Assembly (NCBI GenBank): GCA_963920635.1
Contig: OY987302.1
Location: 31,843,278-31,907,277 of the forward strand
DNA from: Pseudeuparius sepicola
Taxonomy: Eukaryota; Arthropoda; Insecta; Coleoptera; Anthribidae
DNA: 64,000 nucleotides
Direction: 5' to 3'
The stretch's first letter is position 1, and the number at the start of each line of letters is the position of its first letter. The notes under the pieces were generated by a model. It searched no databases. It was not told where the DNA came from and was given only the letters and a program-made list of their open reading frames with translations. Shown here piece by piece: positions 1 to 10,755 of the stretch. The translations under genes were made by a program, and so were the position numbers.

Positions 1-53
1 CCTCTTACTATTTCATAATTTTATTTTAAAAAGTTATTTTTTAAAATTTTGAA

Positions 54-703
54 ATGCCTAACGAAAATGAAAATAATGTACAGGTAGGAACTAGTGACCA
101 ACAAGAACCGATGTATAATTTAAAAGATATCTTTTCCTCAATCCCTGAATATGATGGGGATCCAATAGCACTAAACACTTTTGTTAACACTTGTTAAACG
201 GCACATTTAGTTTGTGAACAAGACCAACAATTGTTTTTACTTATAAGAACTAAGAATCAGTTGAGAGGCAAAGCAGTCCAATTAATTAACAGCAAAGACT
301 AAAATTCATGGGATGACATTAATAATCTTCTACAAAGTCATTTTCGTGACTTGCGTGATTTAAACGCTCTGATTCAGGACTTACAAAGAGTAAGGCAAAT
401 GCCAGATGAAAATGCTCTAACATTTTCTAATCGAGTTATTAACATAAATTCTAGCATGCAATCAGCAATCACACAACAAAATCTAACATTTGCACAAAAA
501 CAGGCACATTCTAATCTGATAGAAGACAAGTTATTTAATACTTGCAACAAACAAGGACATACGATCCCAGAATGTCAAGCAAAAGCTAATAATAATGAGT
601 TCTCTAATACATTTCTACAAAAAAACTTTCAAGGAAATAATAATTTTACTCCTAATAACCTAATCCTAATACACCTCCAGAGCCATCTAGACGGCAACTG
701 AAC
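54..703 (+). pseudogene. Ty3/gypsy-type Gag remnant
   Basis: One reading frame from ATG 54 runs to 703 but is broken by two in-frame TAA codons (near 195 and 300). Gag-like features are the acidic N-terminus, a capsid-like helical stretch around the SWDDINNLLQSHF segment, and a degenerate zinc knuckle near 541-575 in which the C-x4-H-x4-C part is kept but the first Cys is missing. It then becomes Asn-rich and stops. Gag of this family packages element RNA; this copy cannot make a complete protein. It begins close to the window edge, so its LTR may lie outside. The family call rests on overall layout and the knuckle. It could be another LTR-retrotransposon clade. Confidence 0.55.
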
Positions 704-1199
704 TAACTAACGCTCGGTAGCTAGCTCCGCGCGCCACCTAGAGACAAATAGCTAAATCAAGCGACTACGGAAACTGCACGCCACTAAAGCACTGCCGACA
801 ACTACCTAACCTACAAACACCAAAACGAGATATTGCAAACAAAAACACATCCAGATCCCAACCATATTTTATATATACAAGTATCTACAATGCACACCCA
901 TTAGGTGTGACTACTGTGGCGGAGAGCGAAGAAAAGAAGAACGAAAACAGTGCACTCTCTCCCCAAACTTAACCAAGGACTGCGACAGACAAAAGCAAGA
1001 AAGCTGGGGGCCAAGCAGTCTTTGGGCCCCCCCAAACTCGCCCAATACGAGTACCAAGACTCGTTAGGTTACACATCAGGCTACACCCGGTAACATACCT
1101 AAAGAAAGGATAATAAAAGTAAAATATGCTAGAAAGATCATAAGAAAGATTCTAAAGATCTAACAACAACAATTTGATGAAACCCCTGATTACAGTCTA
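704..1199. other. Non-coding stretch, no gene seen
   Basis: This stretch is A- and C-rich with stops in all frames. It probably belongs to the decayed retrotransposon on its left. A G-run followed by a C-run around 1004-1035 could form a short hairpin. I see no RNA gene or terminal repeat. Confidence 0.4.
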
Positions 1200-3240
1200 A
1201 ACTAGTAAAATAACATTTCCTCCAGCATGTTCCTCTATATTTCTCATAAGGTATACTTGTTTAACTGTATATTTGTTTAGTGCCCTGAAATCGCAACACA
1301 AACGAAATTCGTTGTTTTTCTTTCTTACTAAAACAATAGGACTGGCGAAGTTTAATTGTGACTTTTATAATACCTGCCGATAACAATTCATCGGTCTTTT
1401 CTCGAACAATCTCCCTCTCCTTTAACAGTAATCTGTGAGGGGGATAACACACAGGTGTAGACCCATCTACTAGCTTTATACTCAACACAACGCTTTACGG
1501 TGCTTAAATCTGCTGTATTCTTACAAAAACAATGTTGCCACTTTCGCAACACATCCAAAAGCTTACACTTTACACTATCATCCAATTCGTCACTCACATC
1601 TACCTTATTTACATCAATTTTACCCCCCGCCTCATTTTTCTGTATCAGACTCACTCTGGACACTTCCCCCGGCGGTACGTCCCTGCATTTTTCGCCTCTC
1701 CCCAACAGCCATCCATTCTTCTAGCTGATCGTGTTTTCGCTCAAGTTGGAAACTGGCAATGTGGAAGTGGTTCCCCTTAGCACCACTTCCGGGATGCAGA
1801 TTAAAGTTGTTTCGCTGAAACCGCTTCCCTTCCATGACGATGTCTTCATCTTCCTTCATGCCCGTATTGTTGACCTCGGTGCAACGGTAACATCTCCTTT
1901 AAGAAAAATGCGCAGTCGTACTTCTTCAATAGTAAGATTGTCCAACAATGCACTAATATCATTCATTAATTTTATCTTCGTTAGAGTGTATAATTAACGA
2001 TATCCCTTCGGCGTTAATAACCGGTTGACCAATTATAATATCGACGTCGCACATATTCAAATCAGTGACTAACGCCGAGGTGTGAATTTTAATTCCGTCG
2101 ATTTCTAATGTAAGTTTTGCGCCTTTTTCAACTGGATAAGTACACCCTCCGAATGCCGATAAGGTCTTCTTGTTGTAAAGGTAGGATGCTAAACTTCTGG
2201 ACCACCCCCGAATAAATAACATTCTCTTGGGTACCATTGTCCATGTAAGCTACCACTGAATAATTATTTATGGTGCATCTCTTCTTCTATAGGTACGTCG
2301 TTAATGTCATAAATAAGCTTTATCGTTTTTACTTAATTGGTTCCAGAGGAAGGTCCAGCTGTATTGTTGTGAGTGTTAAGTTGTGGTTCCGCAAACGACA
2401 TTGTTCCTTTTTGTGCCCTAATCGGTTACATATGTAGCACCGAAGTGAACTAAAGCTTTAACTAGAGCGGCAGTCTCTTGCCATATGGCCAGGCCTACCA
2501 CATTTGTAGCATTCCAGCGTTCTTTTATTTTCGTTTATCTCGTATCGACTTCTTTTCGTTCGGGGTTTTTCTTTGTTTTTATGGTTTTGGTAATTATCCA
2601 ATGGCGCTATAAAGCCGGCGTACAGCTGATCAACTGTAGTACATTGGAAAGCACGGGCGTTCGCCTGCAGTTCTAAGGACAATCCCTTTATTATGCATGA
2701 AATCGACACTGTTGTCAAGTGATAACTTTTCATGAAAATAATGTGTCATCGTCTCGTTTGGTCTCTTCTTCCTAGCGACAAGTTCTTATAGGACAGTAGC
2801 ACAATCCGTGTATCTAGGGAACGCTCTAGTGAGAGCTATTTTCCATTCGTCCCATGTTTTCCTGTAATCCTCCAACTGATTAAACCAATTAGGTGCCGCT
2901 CCTTTTAATTTTTGTTGGGCATAGGCAGATCTTTGATATGCAGTCCAACCGTGAATTTATCCCAATTGATCAATTTTCTGGAGCCAACCTATAGCTGTAA
3001 TATTTCTATCGTCAGGATCAAAGAATGGCACGATATCGCCTCGCACTCCCGATACACCTGGCGTGGCAAAGTCACCGTCGGCATCCCCTGTTTTGTTTTT
3101 CGGTCTTGAGAGAATTTTCTCTTCAACGCTTGGTTGATTTTCTTCCCAATGTGTTGTTCCAAAAGGTTTTGATATAAATCACTTTCGTTGTCACTCATTG
3201 TTACCCCTACAACAATAGACTAAACACCAAACCCACACTT
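1200..3240 (-). pseudogene. Ty3/gypsy Gag-Pol remnant (Gag, protease, start of RT)
   Basis: Read on the minus strand from 3198 downwards, pieces of one gypsy polyprotein appear in order: a Gag N-terminus (3198-2989), a Gag C-terminus with a complete CCHC knuckle, CYKCGRPGHMARDC (2733-2458), a retropepsin-like region whose catalytic triplet reads DNG instead of DTG (2241-2233) followed by 2237-1959, the protease-RT linker (about 1860-1390), and the first RT segment with a VDGSTPVCYPPHR start (1488-1261). Frames change several times. The RT palm, RNase H and integrase are missing. A matching LTR lies immediately upstream at 3323-3629. The element is dead and 3'-truncated. Confidence 0.8.
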
Positions 3241-3322
3241 TAAATTGGGACACTCATATAGCCTATTTATAGTACCCGCGATATCCCACCGGCGTGTGGT
3301 GGTCTTTGAATCCCACTTCTGA

Positions 3323-3629
3323 TGTTAAAATGTAACTCAAAGAAAACGAGCAAATTAACGGATAATTGTTTATTTCTCAGGCAACCGATCAAAGCTGCAG
3401 CCAAATCTGCATTGAATTCTTTATTTTCTTTGTCTAGGCATCTTTCCCACAGCTCTTATCTACGTGCCCAACATATGGGGGTACCATAAATACTCCTAAT
3501 CGTTCCACTTGTCCCAAAAGTGCCAACCTACCTCTTACTTAGACATAAACATGGAAAATACTTAAAACAACTCAAACCATAAGTCTTATTCTATCTATAC
3601 ATATTCTAAAATTAATCCTAACATTAACA
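3323..3629 (-). repeat. LTR of the minus-strand gypsy element
   Basis: The 307-bp segment starts TGTTAAAATG and ends CATTAACA, giving the TG...CA termini and short inverted ends of an LTR. It sits just upstream (minus-strand sense) of the Gag start, so it would be the 5' LTR. The next bases inward, TCAGAAGTGGGATT, lie where a primer-binding site is expected, and the young gypsy element's 5' LTR is followed by a similar TCGGAAGTGCGATT at 16797. The partner LTR was not found. Confidence 0.5.
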
Positions 3630-5669
3630 GTTTTCTCTGTTATGCGTCGATAGGTTTTCTATAAATACTCTACAACATTTTGATTTTTAGATCTATGATT
3701 GACCAGAAATGTTTTAGAAAAGTGTCCAATCTTCCGTTTAGAAGTATATGAGAGCTGGGAATTGTGCCTGCGAGCTAGTTGAGGGTTATAAGGAGCGAAA
3801 TTGAGTCAGTTACAGTGTTTGACAAGTGTATTATTGAAGGCTACAATAAAAGTGGTAACCACGAAAACGAGTTAATGTTATTGTTGGTTAATTCGGTACA
3901 GCATTGTTTTAGAATTTGTATGAAGTATTCTAATTTATGATTAAATATTGTATTTTAAAAAAGTTATGTGGAAGTTTCCATTTTTGTGTGTTGGTCTTTA
4001 TTTTGTATTTACCCCAAAACTTTTTACAAACTCACTTGAAATTTTTTTTTTTGTATTTTAGCTCCAGTCCAAAGGGTTTTACTAACATCAGTTCCTGTGA
4101 GTAACAAATATGTATTTGGCCAAGAAGTACTTGAAGAAATGCTTTTCATATTACAGGTATAGTATATTACAACTCACTTTTATGGGAGAGATCTCCAAAA
4201 TAGCCAAAATACGTATTGAAAGTACAAAGTTATAAACTGTTATTGTAGTTTCTAGTAATAAACAAAAAATGCATATTTTCTGATTCATCTAATGCTATTA
4301 TTATAAAGTATTTCGTTCCACATTAAACAGTGTGGCAGAAATTCTAGGCTCACTCTGGTTATCTTTGTAGAAGAGCTACACTGTCGGCCAAATGGGAAAA
4401 TATCTTGTTCAGTTTTAATTATTCTTGACTTCACTATTCATATGTCAAAAAGTGTGTCTATGAACAGAAGTTATACGACCTGGCATTTTCCAACAAAGGT
4501 GGGAATTGGCAAGAACTGCCAAAAAATATTTAACTGCTATTGAATTAAGATTAACAATTAAAAATTTTTTTCCTGTATTGTCAATTTAATACCATAAATT
4601 TTAGAACATACTATCGTGACAATGGTCTTTTTACACTAGATTGAAGTTAGGTAATTTGTATGATTCAGATTCAGAAAGAACGTATTCAGTACTTTCATGT
4701 AGTAGAGCCTGATTTTTCATCAATGCATCACTCAATTTTTTATTGTGCAAAAAGTTGTAACAATATTTAAATATCCCGCCACAATTTGGATTGCACTGAT
4801 TTGCTATATTATCAATTTGAAATATGAATTTATTTTGACAATTCGCAAACTTGAGTACCAGATTCAGTAGAAGGACGTTGACAACAACGCAAAAATTGAG
4901 GCAATCGGTATTTTAGGGAAAATTTGAACTTAATATTTAATTTTAGCACCTTTCCCGGACGTAAAAAAAATCGGGAACAAATATTTTTTGGCCTCTATTC
5001 TTAGCATACTACATGATGCATTTATAAAAAAAAACAGCGTGTAAAAGCCCATTAATTAAGAAGAAATATGTGAAAAATTTTCAGCTTATAATATGTGATT
5101 ATAATTGGTACAACCTAAGAACTAACGATATTATTATGGCTGAAACATGCGACAAAGAAATTATAAGCACACTAAATATTCTCACCGAAAACTACTCCAT
5201 GATGGAGTGAAAACATACAAGAGGGATGAGCTTATAAGAAAGTGAAGATTTCTAGAACTGAAGAAGACTGGAATTCATATAAAACTTTCAGAAATATTGT
5301 TGTGGACAATATTAGAAAAGTAAACAAAATATTTACAGAAATAAAATTGACAAGTTAAGAATACAAAATATATGTTGACTAGGTGGTAAAAAAATAGCTT
5401 AATTCGAATCTGAAACGTAAAAAATTCTATAGCAAGACTATTTGGATTGGGAGGATTGTTTGTGTCCTCGTATTGCTCTTCACGGGATGTCTTAGAAGAA
5501 CCATTTATAAGAGTTTCAAGCTACTCGTGCGAAGTTGATCAAGATTTATTTCATGGCATATCTATCTAAAGCTGGTTTGGATTGCTGGTAACATTAGAAT
5601 TTAGTGGTCGTTATTGGAAATTTGGTTGGTTCATTTGTTGATTCTTGCTTGTTATTTTGATTGGGCAAA
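3630..5669. other. AT-rich sequence with no clear gene
   Basis: About 2 kb of AT-rich sequence without a long open frame. One short candidate exon (4062-4156) is listed separately. A segment near 5200-5350 has a weak resemblance to the linker region of jockey-type retrotransposons. The last 200 bp before 5670 are probably the untranslated leader of the BEL/Pao element that follows. Confidence 0.4.
4062..4156 (+). other. Candidate internal exon, unknown gene
   Basis: A 95-nt block is open in one frame and has good splice signals at both ends: a long T-rich tract ending TTTTAG at 4061 and CAG|GTATAG at 4156. The encoded segment contains VFGQEVLEEMLFILQ. Nothing else in the block suggests a known family, and no partner exon was recognised nearby. 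It may be a host exon or chance. Confidence 0.22.
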
Positions 5670-5750
5670 ATGGAGAACGAAGTAGAATTCAATAAGTTGG
5701 TTAAAAAACGTGGAATTTTGAAAGGTAAACTGACATTAGAAAAAAAACTA

Positions 5751-6304
5751 AACTCCTGGACAAAATTAACGCAATATCATAAATTTGCCACTTATTTGAT
5801 GCTATTTTTTTTCTGAAATTATGATCCGATTTCAATGATTTTTTTGCATTGTAGGTTGGTTCCTTGACAATGTGATAGTTTTCGCTGTTTATGATAAAAA
5901 GTTCATTTTCGATTTATACCGGGTGTAACAAAAATGTTATGTTTTTTTCCGAAAATTCGTATCACCCTGTGGAGTCTACTAGCAACCGAAACATATAGCA
6001 GTTGACATTAGACGGTAGGTCCATCTTTCTTAAACATTTTCTTTTTTGGTTTACTTCATTATCTCTGTTATTAAAGGAGATGCACTGTTTTATATCGTAA
6101 CATGTTTTTATAGACTTTATTATTCAACACAGTCATTGTTAAATGTTTTCAAGTAGGCTATGGAACTTTTCTGACATTTCAAGCGATGTGTCAACGAACA
6201 GATGTTGTGTTTTAAAGTTACAAAGGTCAAATAAAATTCGCCATACCGATAAAAACTGTTCAGAAACTGCTTATTAAAAGTTCGTTTCATATGCCCAGTT
6301 GCCC
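5751..6304 (+). repeat. Left arm of foldback element
   Basis: This is the 554-bp inverted arm. It pairs with 6679-7229 over its whole length with few mismatches by eye, including the inner end CATATGCCCAGTTGCCC. Confidence 0.88.
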
Positions 6305-6655
6305 AACTATTCTGTCATTTAAACCAGCCTCATTTAAACGTCTTCTGATTGTTCGAGACGATATTGTATGATGGCGAGCAGTTCTAAGCTCACTTTTTAG
6401 CCTAGTACTAGTGATATTTCTGTTTCTTAGAGCAGTTTGCCTAATAAAACGCTCATCCCTTGGTTCGGTACATCAGTTTCGCCCTTGGCCTGACCTTCGA
6501 GAGTAAGATCCTGTCTTGTTAAATCGTTCAACCATACGACTTATAGTCGAACGATGTCTTCCTATCACATTAGCAACATGACACATCGAATAGCCTTCAT
6601 CCACCAAAGTTAAAGCTCTTACTGCTTCTGCCGATAAATTTTTTGGTCGATTCAT
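6288..6655 (-). pseudogene. Tc1-type transposase, DNA-binding domain only
   Basis: The frame begins MNRPKNLSAEAVRALTLVDE on the minus strand and encodes the first helix-turn-helix of a Tc1 transposase (HVANVIGRHRSTISRMVERF), then a basic GRPR-like linker. One in-frame TGA (6473-6475) follows. The same frame then continues through the second helix-turn-helix (about RHHTISSRTIRRRLNEAGL) and stops inside the left arm. In intact Tc1 proteins about 220 more residues carrying the DDE catalytic triad follow; here they are absent. The product, if ever made, could bind transposon ends but not cut. Confidence 0.75.
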
Positions 6656-6678
6656 TTTTCAAGTTTAAAATACTCGTC

Positions 6679-7229
6679 GGGCAACTGGGCATATGAAACG
6701 AACGTTTAATAAGCAGTTTCCGAACAGTTTTTATCGGTATGGCGAATTTTATTTGACCTTTGTAACTTTAAAACACAACCTCTGTTGACACATCGCTTGA
6801 AATGATTCAGAAAAGTTCCATAGCCCACTTGAATACATTTAACAATGACTGTGTTGAATAATAAAGTCTATAAAAACATGTTACGATATAAAACAGTGTA
6901 TCTCCTTTAATAACAGAGATAATGAAGTAAACCAAAAAAGAAAATGTTGAAGAAAGATGGACCTACCGTCTAATGTCAACTGCTATATGTTTCGGTTGCT
7001 AGTATACTCCACAGGGTGTTACGAATTTTCGGAAAAAACATAACATTTTTGTTACACCCGGTACAAATCGAAAATGAACTTTTTATCATAAACAGCGAAA
7101 ACTATCACATTGTCAAGGAACCAACCTACAATGCAAAAAAATCATTCAAATCGGATCATAAATTCAGAAAAAAAAATAGCATCAAATAAGTGGCACATTT
7201 ATATGTTGCGTTAATTTTGTCCAGGAGTT
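6679..7229 (-). repeat. Right arm of foldback element
   Basis: Reverse complement of 5751-6304. The inner border is GGGCAACTGGGCATATG and the outer end is CCAGGAGTT followed by TA. Confidence 0.88.
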
Positions 7230-8041
7230 TATATTAAAATTGACATTATTTAGCAACTTTCTTAACAAAAATAAAGATATTTTTGAAAAGGAAGATGCAG
7301 ATAGAGGTATTTTAATGGAATTGCAAGCTGATATTTTCAGAATTTGATGAAATTCAACAAAACCTTGAATTGTTGGATGATGATCCAAATAACCATTTTC
7401 TTGAGAGGGAGAATTTTGAAAATTCCTTTTACAAGCTTGTAGTAACTCCCAAAGAGCGACTCGGAAGATTAAATGATGAAAATGATAGTGTAAAATCAAA
7501 TAGAAGTTTTGCTAAATCTAGTGAAAGTTCTAGTTTAGGTTTGAAGATTGAAAATTGACCATAAAATTCAACAGCAATACCAAAAACTTTCCCAAAGTTA
7601 CCCTCAATTCCCATTCCTAAATTTGATGGGAATGCAGAGTCATGGTTGGAATGGCCAATACACCACTCTTTTTATGCTCATCGGATAGTATTGGGTGAGA
7701 TATACTTGCTGTATTTTTTAAAATTTTTGGCCCCCCTTTTGCCGCAATTAATTTTTAAAGTTCAATATACGTAACTACGCAATTTGTTTTTCCTTAAATT
7801 TATTGCCATGGCGCCATGTTTGGCAACGTCACGCCTCAATGTCAAGTCTGTGAGATCCTAACCATTTTTATTTTGCGACATCACCTATAAATGTACGGGA
7901 TAACTGATCGGCTCCCGCATATTTTTTTAGAGAAATAAGTTCTCTTCTGGAATTTTTGAAAACGGTTCGCGATTATTCTTTATAATTTGAACCATTTCTA
8001 ACTGTATTTTCGCCATCCATTATTATTCATTTAATTTCATG

Positions 8042-8973
8042 ATGGAAATGATTAAGAAAAAAACTTGTTTTGTACCTGCTTGTCCAAATACAAGCGAAAT
8101 TTCATCAAAATTGTTTTTTTCACGTTTTTAAAGATAAAATTCGTCGTGGTCAATGGTTGGATGCAGTTAACATTATTAATAAAAAGAAGACGAGTCAGCT
8201 ATTTTGTTGTGAAGATCATTTTAATGTAAGTACATACCCTACTATTGTGATACTATTAAGAATTTTAGAGTAAGTTACTTAGGTGTCAATAAAATAATTG
8301 TGAGGGATTTTTTGAATGTGAAAAGTGCGTCTCGAGGTAGGTATATGCAGTAAAATAAAAGGAACTCATTTTTCAGCTTAAAGTAGACTTAATATAATTT
8401 AAGCTTACTGCCGAAAAACCTACGTTAAAAATTGATGTGTTGTCACGGTTTAACCTCAAAGGGCTTTATCTGATCAAGAGTATATGCAACCACTAAAAAG
8501 ATAAAAGCAGTGTGAACCATCAATAAGTCACAATAAGTAACTATTGTAAGTATTTCTATTAATCCAATTTTAAGTTCTAGTGATTCCGGTACTCCAGCAT
8601 CATCACAATCGTTCTATTCTCCTGAGAAAATTTCTGAAAACACTGGTGATGATTCAGATGTTATGCCTGTTGGTCGACAAAAATCAACAATTTTTTTATT
8701 GGAAACAAAGAGTCGATTTTATTTATGTCTGCCTAAGGAAGTGTACAAAACAACACAATTTATAACTGAAATTGCACAAATTAGATATCTAGACGTATTG
8801 GTAACATTAAAGAAAATAAAAACTGATCAGGTTTATAACATTTTAGCTGATGATTTTGTATCCGCCATACAAAAATTGTTTGTTAAGTCTATTCCTCCGA
8901 TTGCTAGTTGCATGAAGGAAATTTTGCCTGAATCTAGTGTTATTCAAAAAGTGTGTCTTTCAAAGCAAGATAT
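8042..8973 (+). pseudogene. THAP-domain PIF/Harbinger (ISL2EU-type) transposase, N-terminal part
   Basis: Exon 1 (8042-8225) encodes a THAP zinc finger: CFVPACPN supplies the first Cys pair, RGQWLDAV the invariant Trp, and CCEDHF the last Cys/His. It ends at a good donor, AAT|GTAAGT. A one-base disruption lies near 8126. A middle exon near 8378-8510 is degenerate. The last part (about 8581-8973) is open and includes YLDVLVTLKKIKTDQVYNIL, the region before the DDE nuclease in this family. The gene stops at a retrotransposon LTR (8974); its DDE domain resumes at 41060. THAP fingers bind transposon ends. This copy is inactive. Confidence 0.75.
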
Positions 8974-9141
8974 TGTCACTACCCAGATAGCCGTGACTGG
9001 GAGCGTAGCAAATAATAACAATCGGCCTTAATTTGACATAGGTCAATTTATTGTTTAGGATTAAGATAGCTTGACAAAATTGACACAATCTGAGAAAGAC
9101 ACTTACTTTGGTGAAGAGACAGGAGCAGGCGTCATCGCAGC
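8974..9141 (-). repeat. Partial LTR of the enclosing gypsy element
   Basis: The first 168 bp match 40802-40966 almost base for base, with a small TACT insertion near 9104, and then diverge abruptly after CGTCATCGCAGC. The remaining LTR part expected beyond the Polinton was not found, so this side has lost DNA. Confidence 0.75.
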
Positions 9142-9451
9142 TGGAATACCTGGTTGCTGGTTGGCCCCGCCGGTTGGTCGATCTTTTCTTTAGCACTAGT
9201 ACGGACTGACTGTCGCCTTGAACCGATCGATGGTTTTAGGTAAACTTTGATTTTGTCGCGGAATCAGCAGTCAGCGATTTTTATGTTAAGAGTAGTTAAG
9301 CAAAGCGGGCATCAGGACAGTGACGTCACGCCCTCGGCCACTACGTGGCAGATGTTTATTTCCGACAGGTGAGGACTTGCATTTTGACCTTACGTAATCC
9401 TGGACGGGACTTGACCTCGATAGGTTATTAAGAATTATTATGACATGTTCA

Positions 9452-9490
9452 GCTCCCCCTCTCTACCACTAGGTTAGGATATAAGGTGGT
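9452..9490 (+). promoter_or_regulatory. C-run plus TATA promoter
   Basis: CCCCCTCTCT (9455-9464) is followed by a TATA box, ATATAAGG (9479-9486), about 20 bp on. The coding ATG is at 9534. The region 9142-9451 before it holds no gene. The same layout recurs at several Polinton genes. Confidence 0.6.
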
Positions 9491-9533
9491 CCGTTCTAGC
9501 TGGAGAACTCAGTTTAGTTTGAAAGCAGACAAC

Positions 9534-9845
9534 ATGGATCTACAAGCAATCAACAAGTTGACGTGCCTCAATCGGAAATCCAGCATCAAGTTGGCGGAAT
9601 TACCGCAAGATTTTCCATTGAAAATATATTCAGGCAAGCTGGTGAAGACAAAATTCGGGGAATGCGTCTTACTGGAATTGGAGGAGAATGTTGTATTCCT
9701 ACCGCAGAGAGTCACAGTAGCATTCAAGTCACACTTGGAGGATTTCTCATCTGAAAGATATTCCCTCGTGTTTAAGGGACAACTCAACACTGGAAAACTT
9801 CACCCGGCAAATCAGTTTGAGATTGTAGAAAATAAAAATATTTAA
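9534..9845 (+). CDS. Small Polinton protein A (possibly OB-fold)
   Basis: A 103-residue open frame beginning MDLQAINKLTCLNRK. The ATG at 9534 is chosen because it lies about 50 bp after the TATA box; the frame is open further upstream but across the promoter. The core alternates short beta-like segments with a conserved-looking centre (KTKFGECVLLELEENVVFLPQRV). A related protein is encoded at 23573-23884, sharing the pattern K-x-x-T-[KR]-[FY]-G-x-x-V-L-[VL]-E and L-P-[QH]-R. The size and beta-rich pattern would suit a single-strand-DNA-binding OB fold, but that is my inference. Function unknown. The frame is intact. Confidence 0.65.
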   Translation: MDLQAINKLTCLNRKSSIKLAELPQDFPLKIYSGKLVKTKFGECVLLELEENVVFLPQRVTVAFKSHLEDFSSERYSLVFKGQLNTGKLHPANQFEIVENKNI

Positions 9846-9962
9846 GCGAAAAATTTTTTTTTTAATTATTCAACCTAAACCAACTAATATGATAAATATT
9901 AATAATAGGAACTACAGAAAAATATAAATACATGATATTTAGAGATAATCGACTTCAGTCTA

Positions 9963-10755
9963 ATGTTATCATTCACTGGAGAAGGGTTATTTAACTCGTT
10001 AATAAATAAATTACCAATTGAGTTCCACATTCCCGGATATCAATATTGTGGACCTGGTACTAGACTAGAAAAAAGATTAGCAAGGGGTGACAGTGGAATT
10101 AATAGATTAGATACTTTATGTAAAAAAACACGATATATTCTACTCAAAAACCGGGTTGCTGGAAGATCGACATAAAGCTGACTTGGAATTGGAAAATCAA
10201 GCTTGGGAAAGAGTTAAAAGCAAAAACGCAAAATTAAGTGAAAAAGCTGCTGCTTGGTTTGTAACAACGGCAATGAAAGCTAAACGGAAGTTAGGTATGG
10301 GTCTAAAAAAGCGTCCCAATTCATTCAGGCGAGATATAGTACGAAAAGTTGAAAAATCGTTGAAAAAATCATTTAACAACAATCAGCTGAATAACGTTAA
10401 CAATATTAAAAATACAACATTAGCTGCCATCAAAGCTGCACGACTAGCTGTTAAAAGAGTGGGAGGAAAAAGAAAGGTGTGAATACCAAGAATTATCCCA
10501 TTTCAGCACAAAACCGGTGGGTTTCTACCGTTGATTCCAATCCTAGCTGCATTGGGAGCTCTTGGCTCGGTAGCTGGAGGTGCTAGTGCTGTTGCTAAAA
10601 CTACAATCGATGCCAAAAATGCTCAAAAAAAGATGGTTGAAGAAAAACGACATAATCGAGCAATAGAAGCTATTGGAAAAAAAGGATCAGGTCTTTATAT
10701 GCGAAAAAATAATCGTGGTGGATTTGGTTTGTTTTTTTCAAAGAAAAAAACTTAG
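9963..10755 (+). pseudogene. Parvovirus-VP1-like phospholipase A2 domain protein (minor structural protein)
   Basis: The first part (9963-10175) carries the calcium-binding loop signature YQYCGPGT of the phospholipase A2 domain known from parvovirus VP1. The His-Asp catalytic pair is encoded just downstream but in another frame, the shift falling at a run of seven A (10122-10128). The second part (to 10479) is helical and very basic. A single TGA (10480-10482) separates it, in frame, from a Gly/Ala-rich hydrophobic segment (10531-10620) ending with a GSGLYMRK-type tail. I read the three pieces as one broken gene. In parvoviruses the domain opens endosomal membranes during entry; the same role here is inference. 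Confidence 0.7.

Larger units (their letters stand above)
5751..7229. mobile_element. Foldback Tc1-like element with 0.55-kb terminal inverted repeats
   Basis: The element begins AACTCCTGGACAAAATTAAC and ends with its reverse complement, with TA immediately outside both ends (5749-5750 and 7230-7231), as for Tc1/mariner. The inverted arms are very long (about 554 and 551 bp) and nearly identical. The roughly 370-bp centre holds the start of a Tc1-type transposase on the minus strand. There is no catalytic DDE domain, so the element would need a transposase in trans. It is inserted in the BEL/Pao Gag. A further 12-bp near-repeat, AAAYTGACATTA, flanks the whole insertion. Confidence 0.85.
5670..7700 (+). 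pseudogene. BEL/Pao Gag, interrupted by a transposon
   Basis: The frame opens at ATG 5670 with a basic N-terminus (ENEVEFNKLVKKRG) typical of BEL/Pao Gag. It is cut at about 5740 by the foldback element and resumes at about 7241 with the next Gag residues. The second half includes DEIQQNLELLD and, near 7600-7660, the hallmark 'P-K-F-D-G-N-x-x-S-W-L-E-W' capsid segment that in BEL/Pao precedes the main capsid domain. Frames shift at least twice, and the reading ends near 7700 where ISL2EU-type sequence begins. It is a dead 5' fragment of a BEL/Pao element. Another BEL/Pao copy lies at 57.6-61.4 kb. Confidence 0.7.

Noticed and set aside
5100..5350. Possible jockey ORF2 linker remnant
   Set aside because: Only a short segment around TEEDWNSYKTFRNIVV resembles the family and no other part was found. 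Too weak to annotate.
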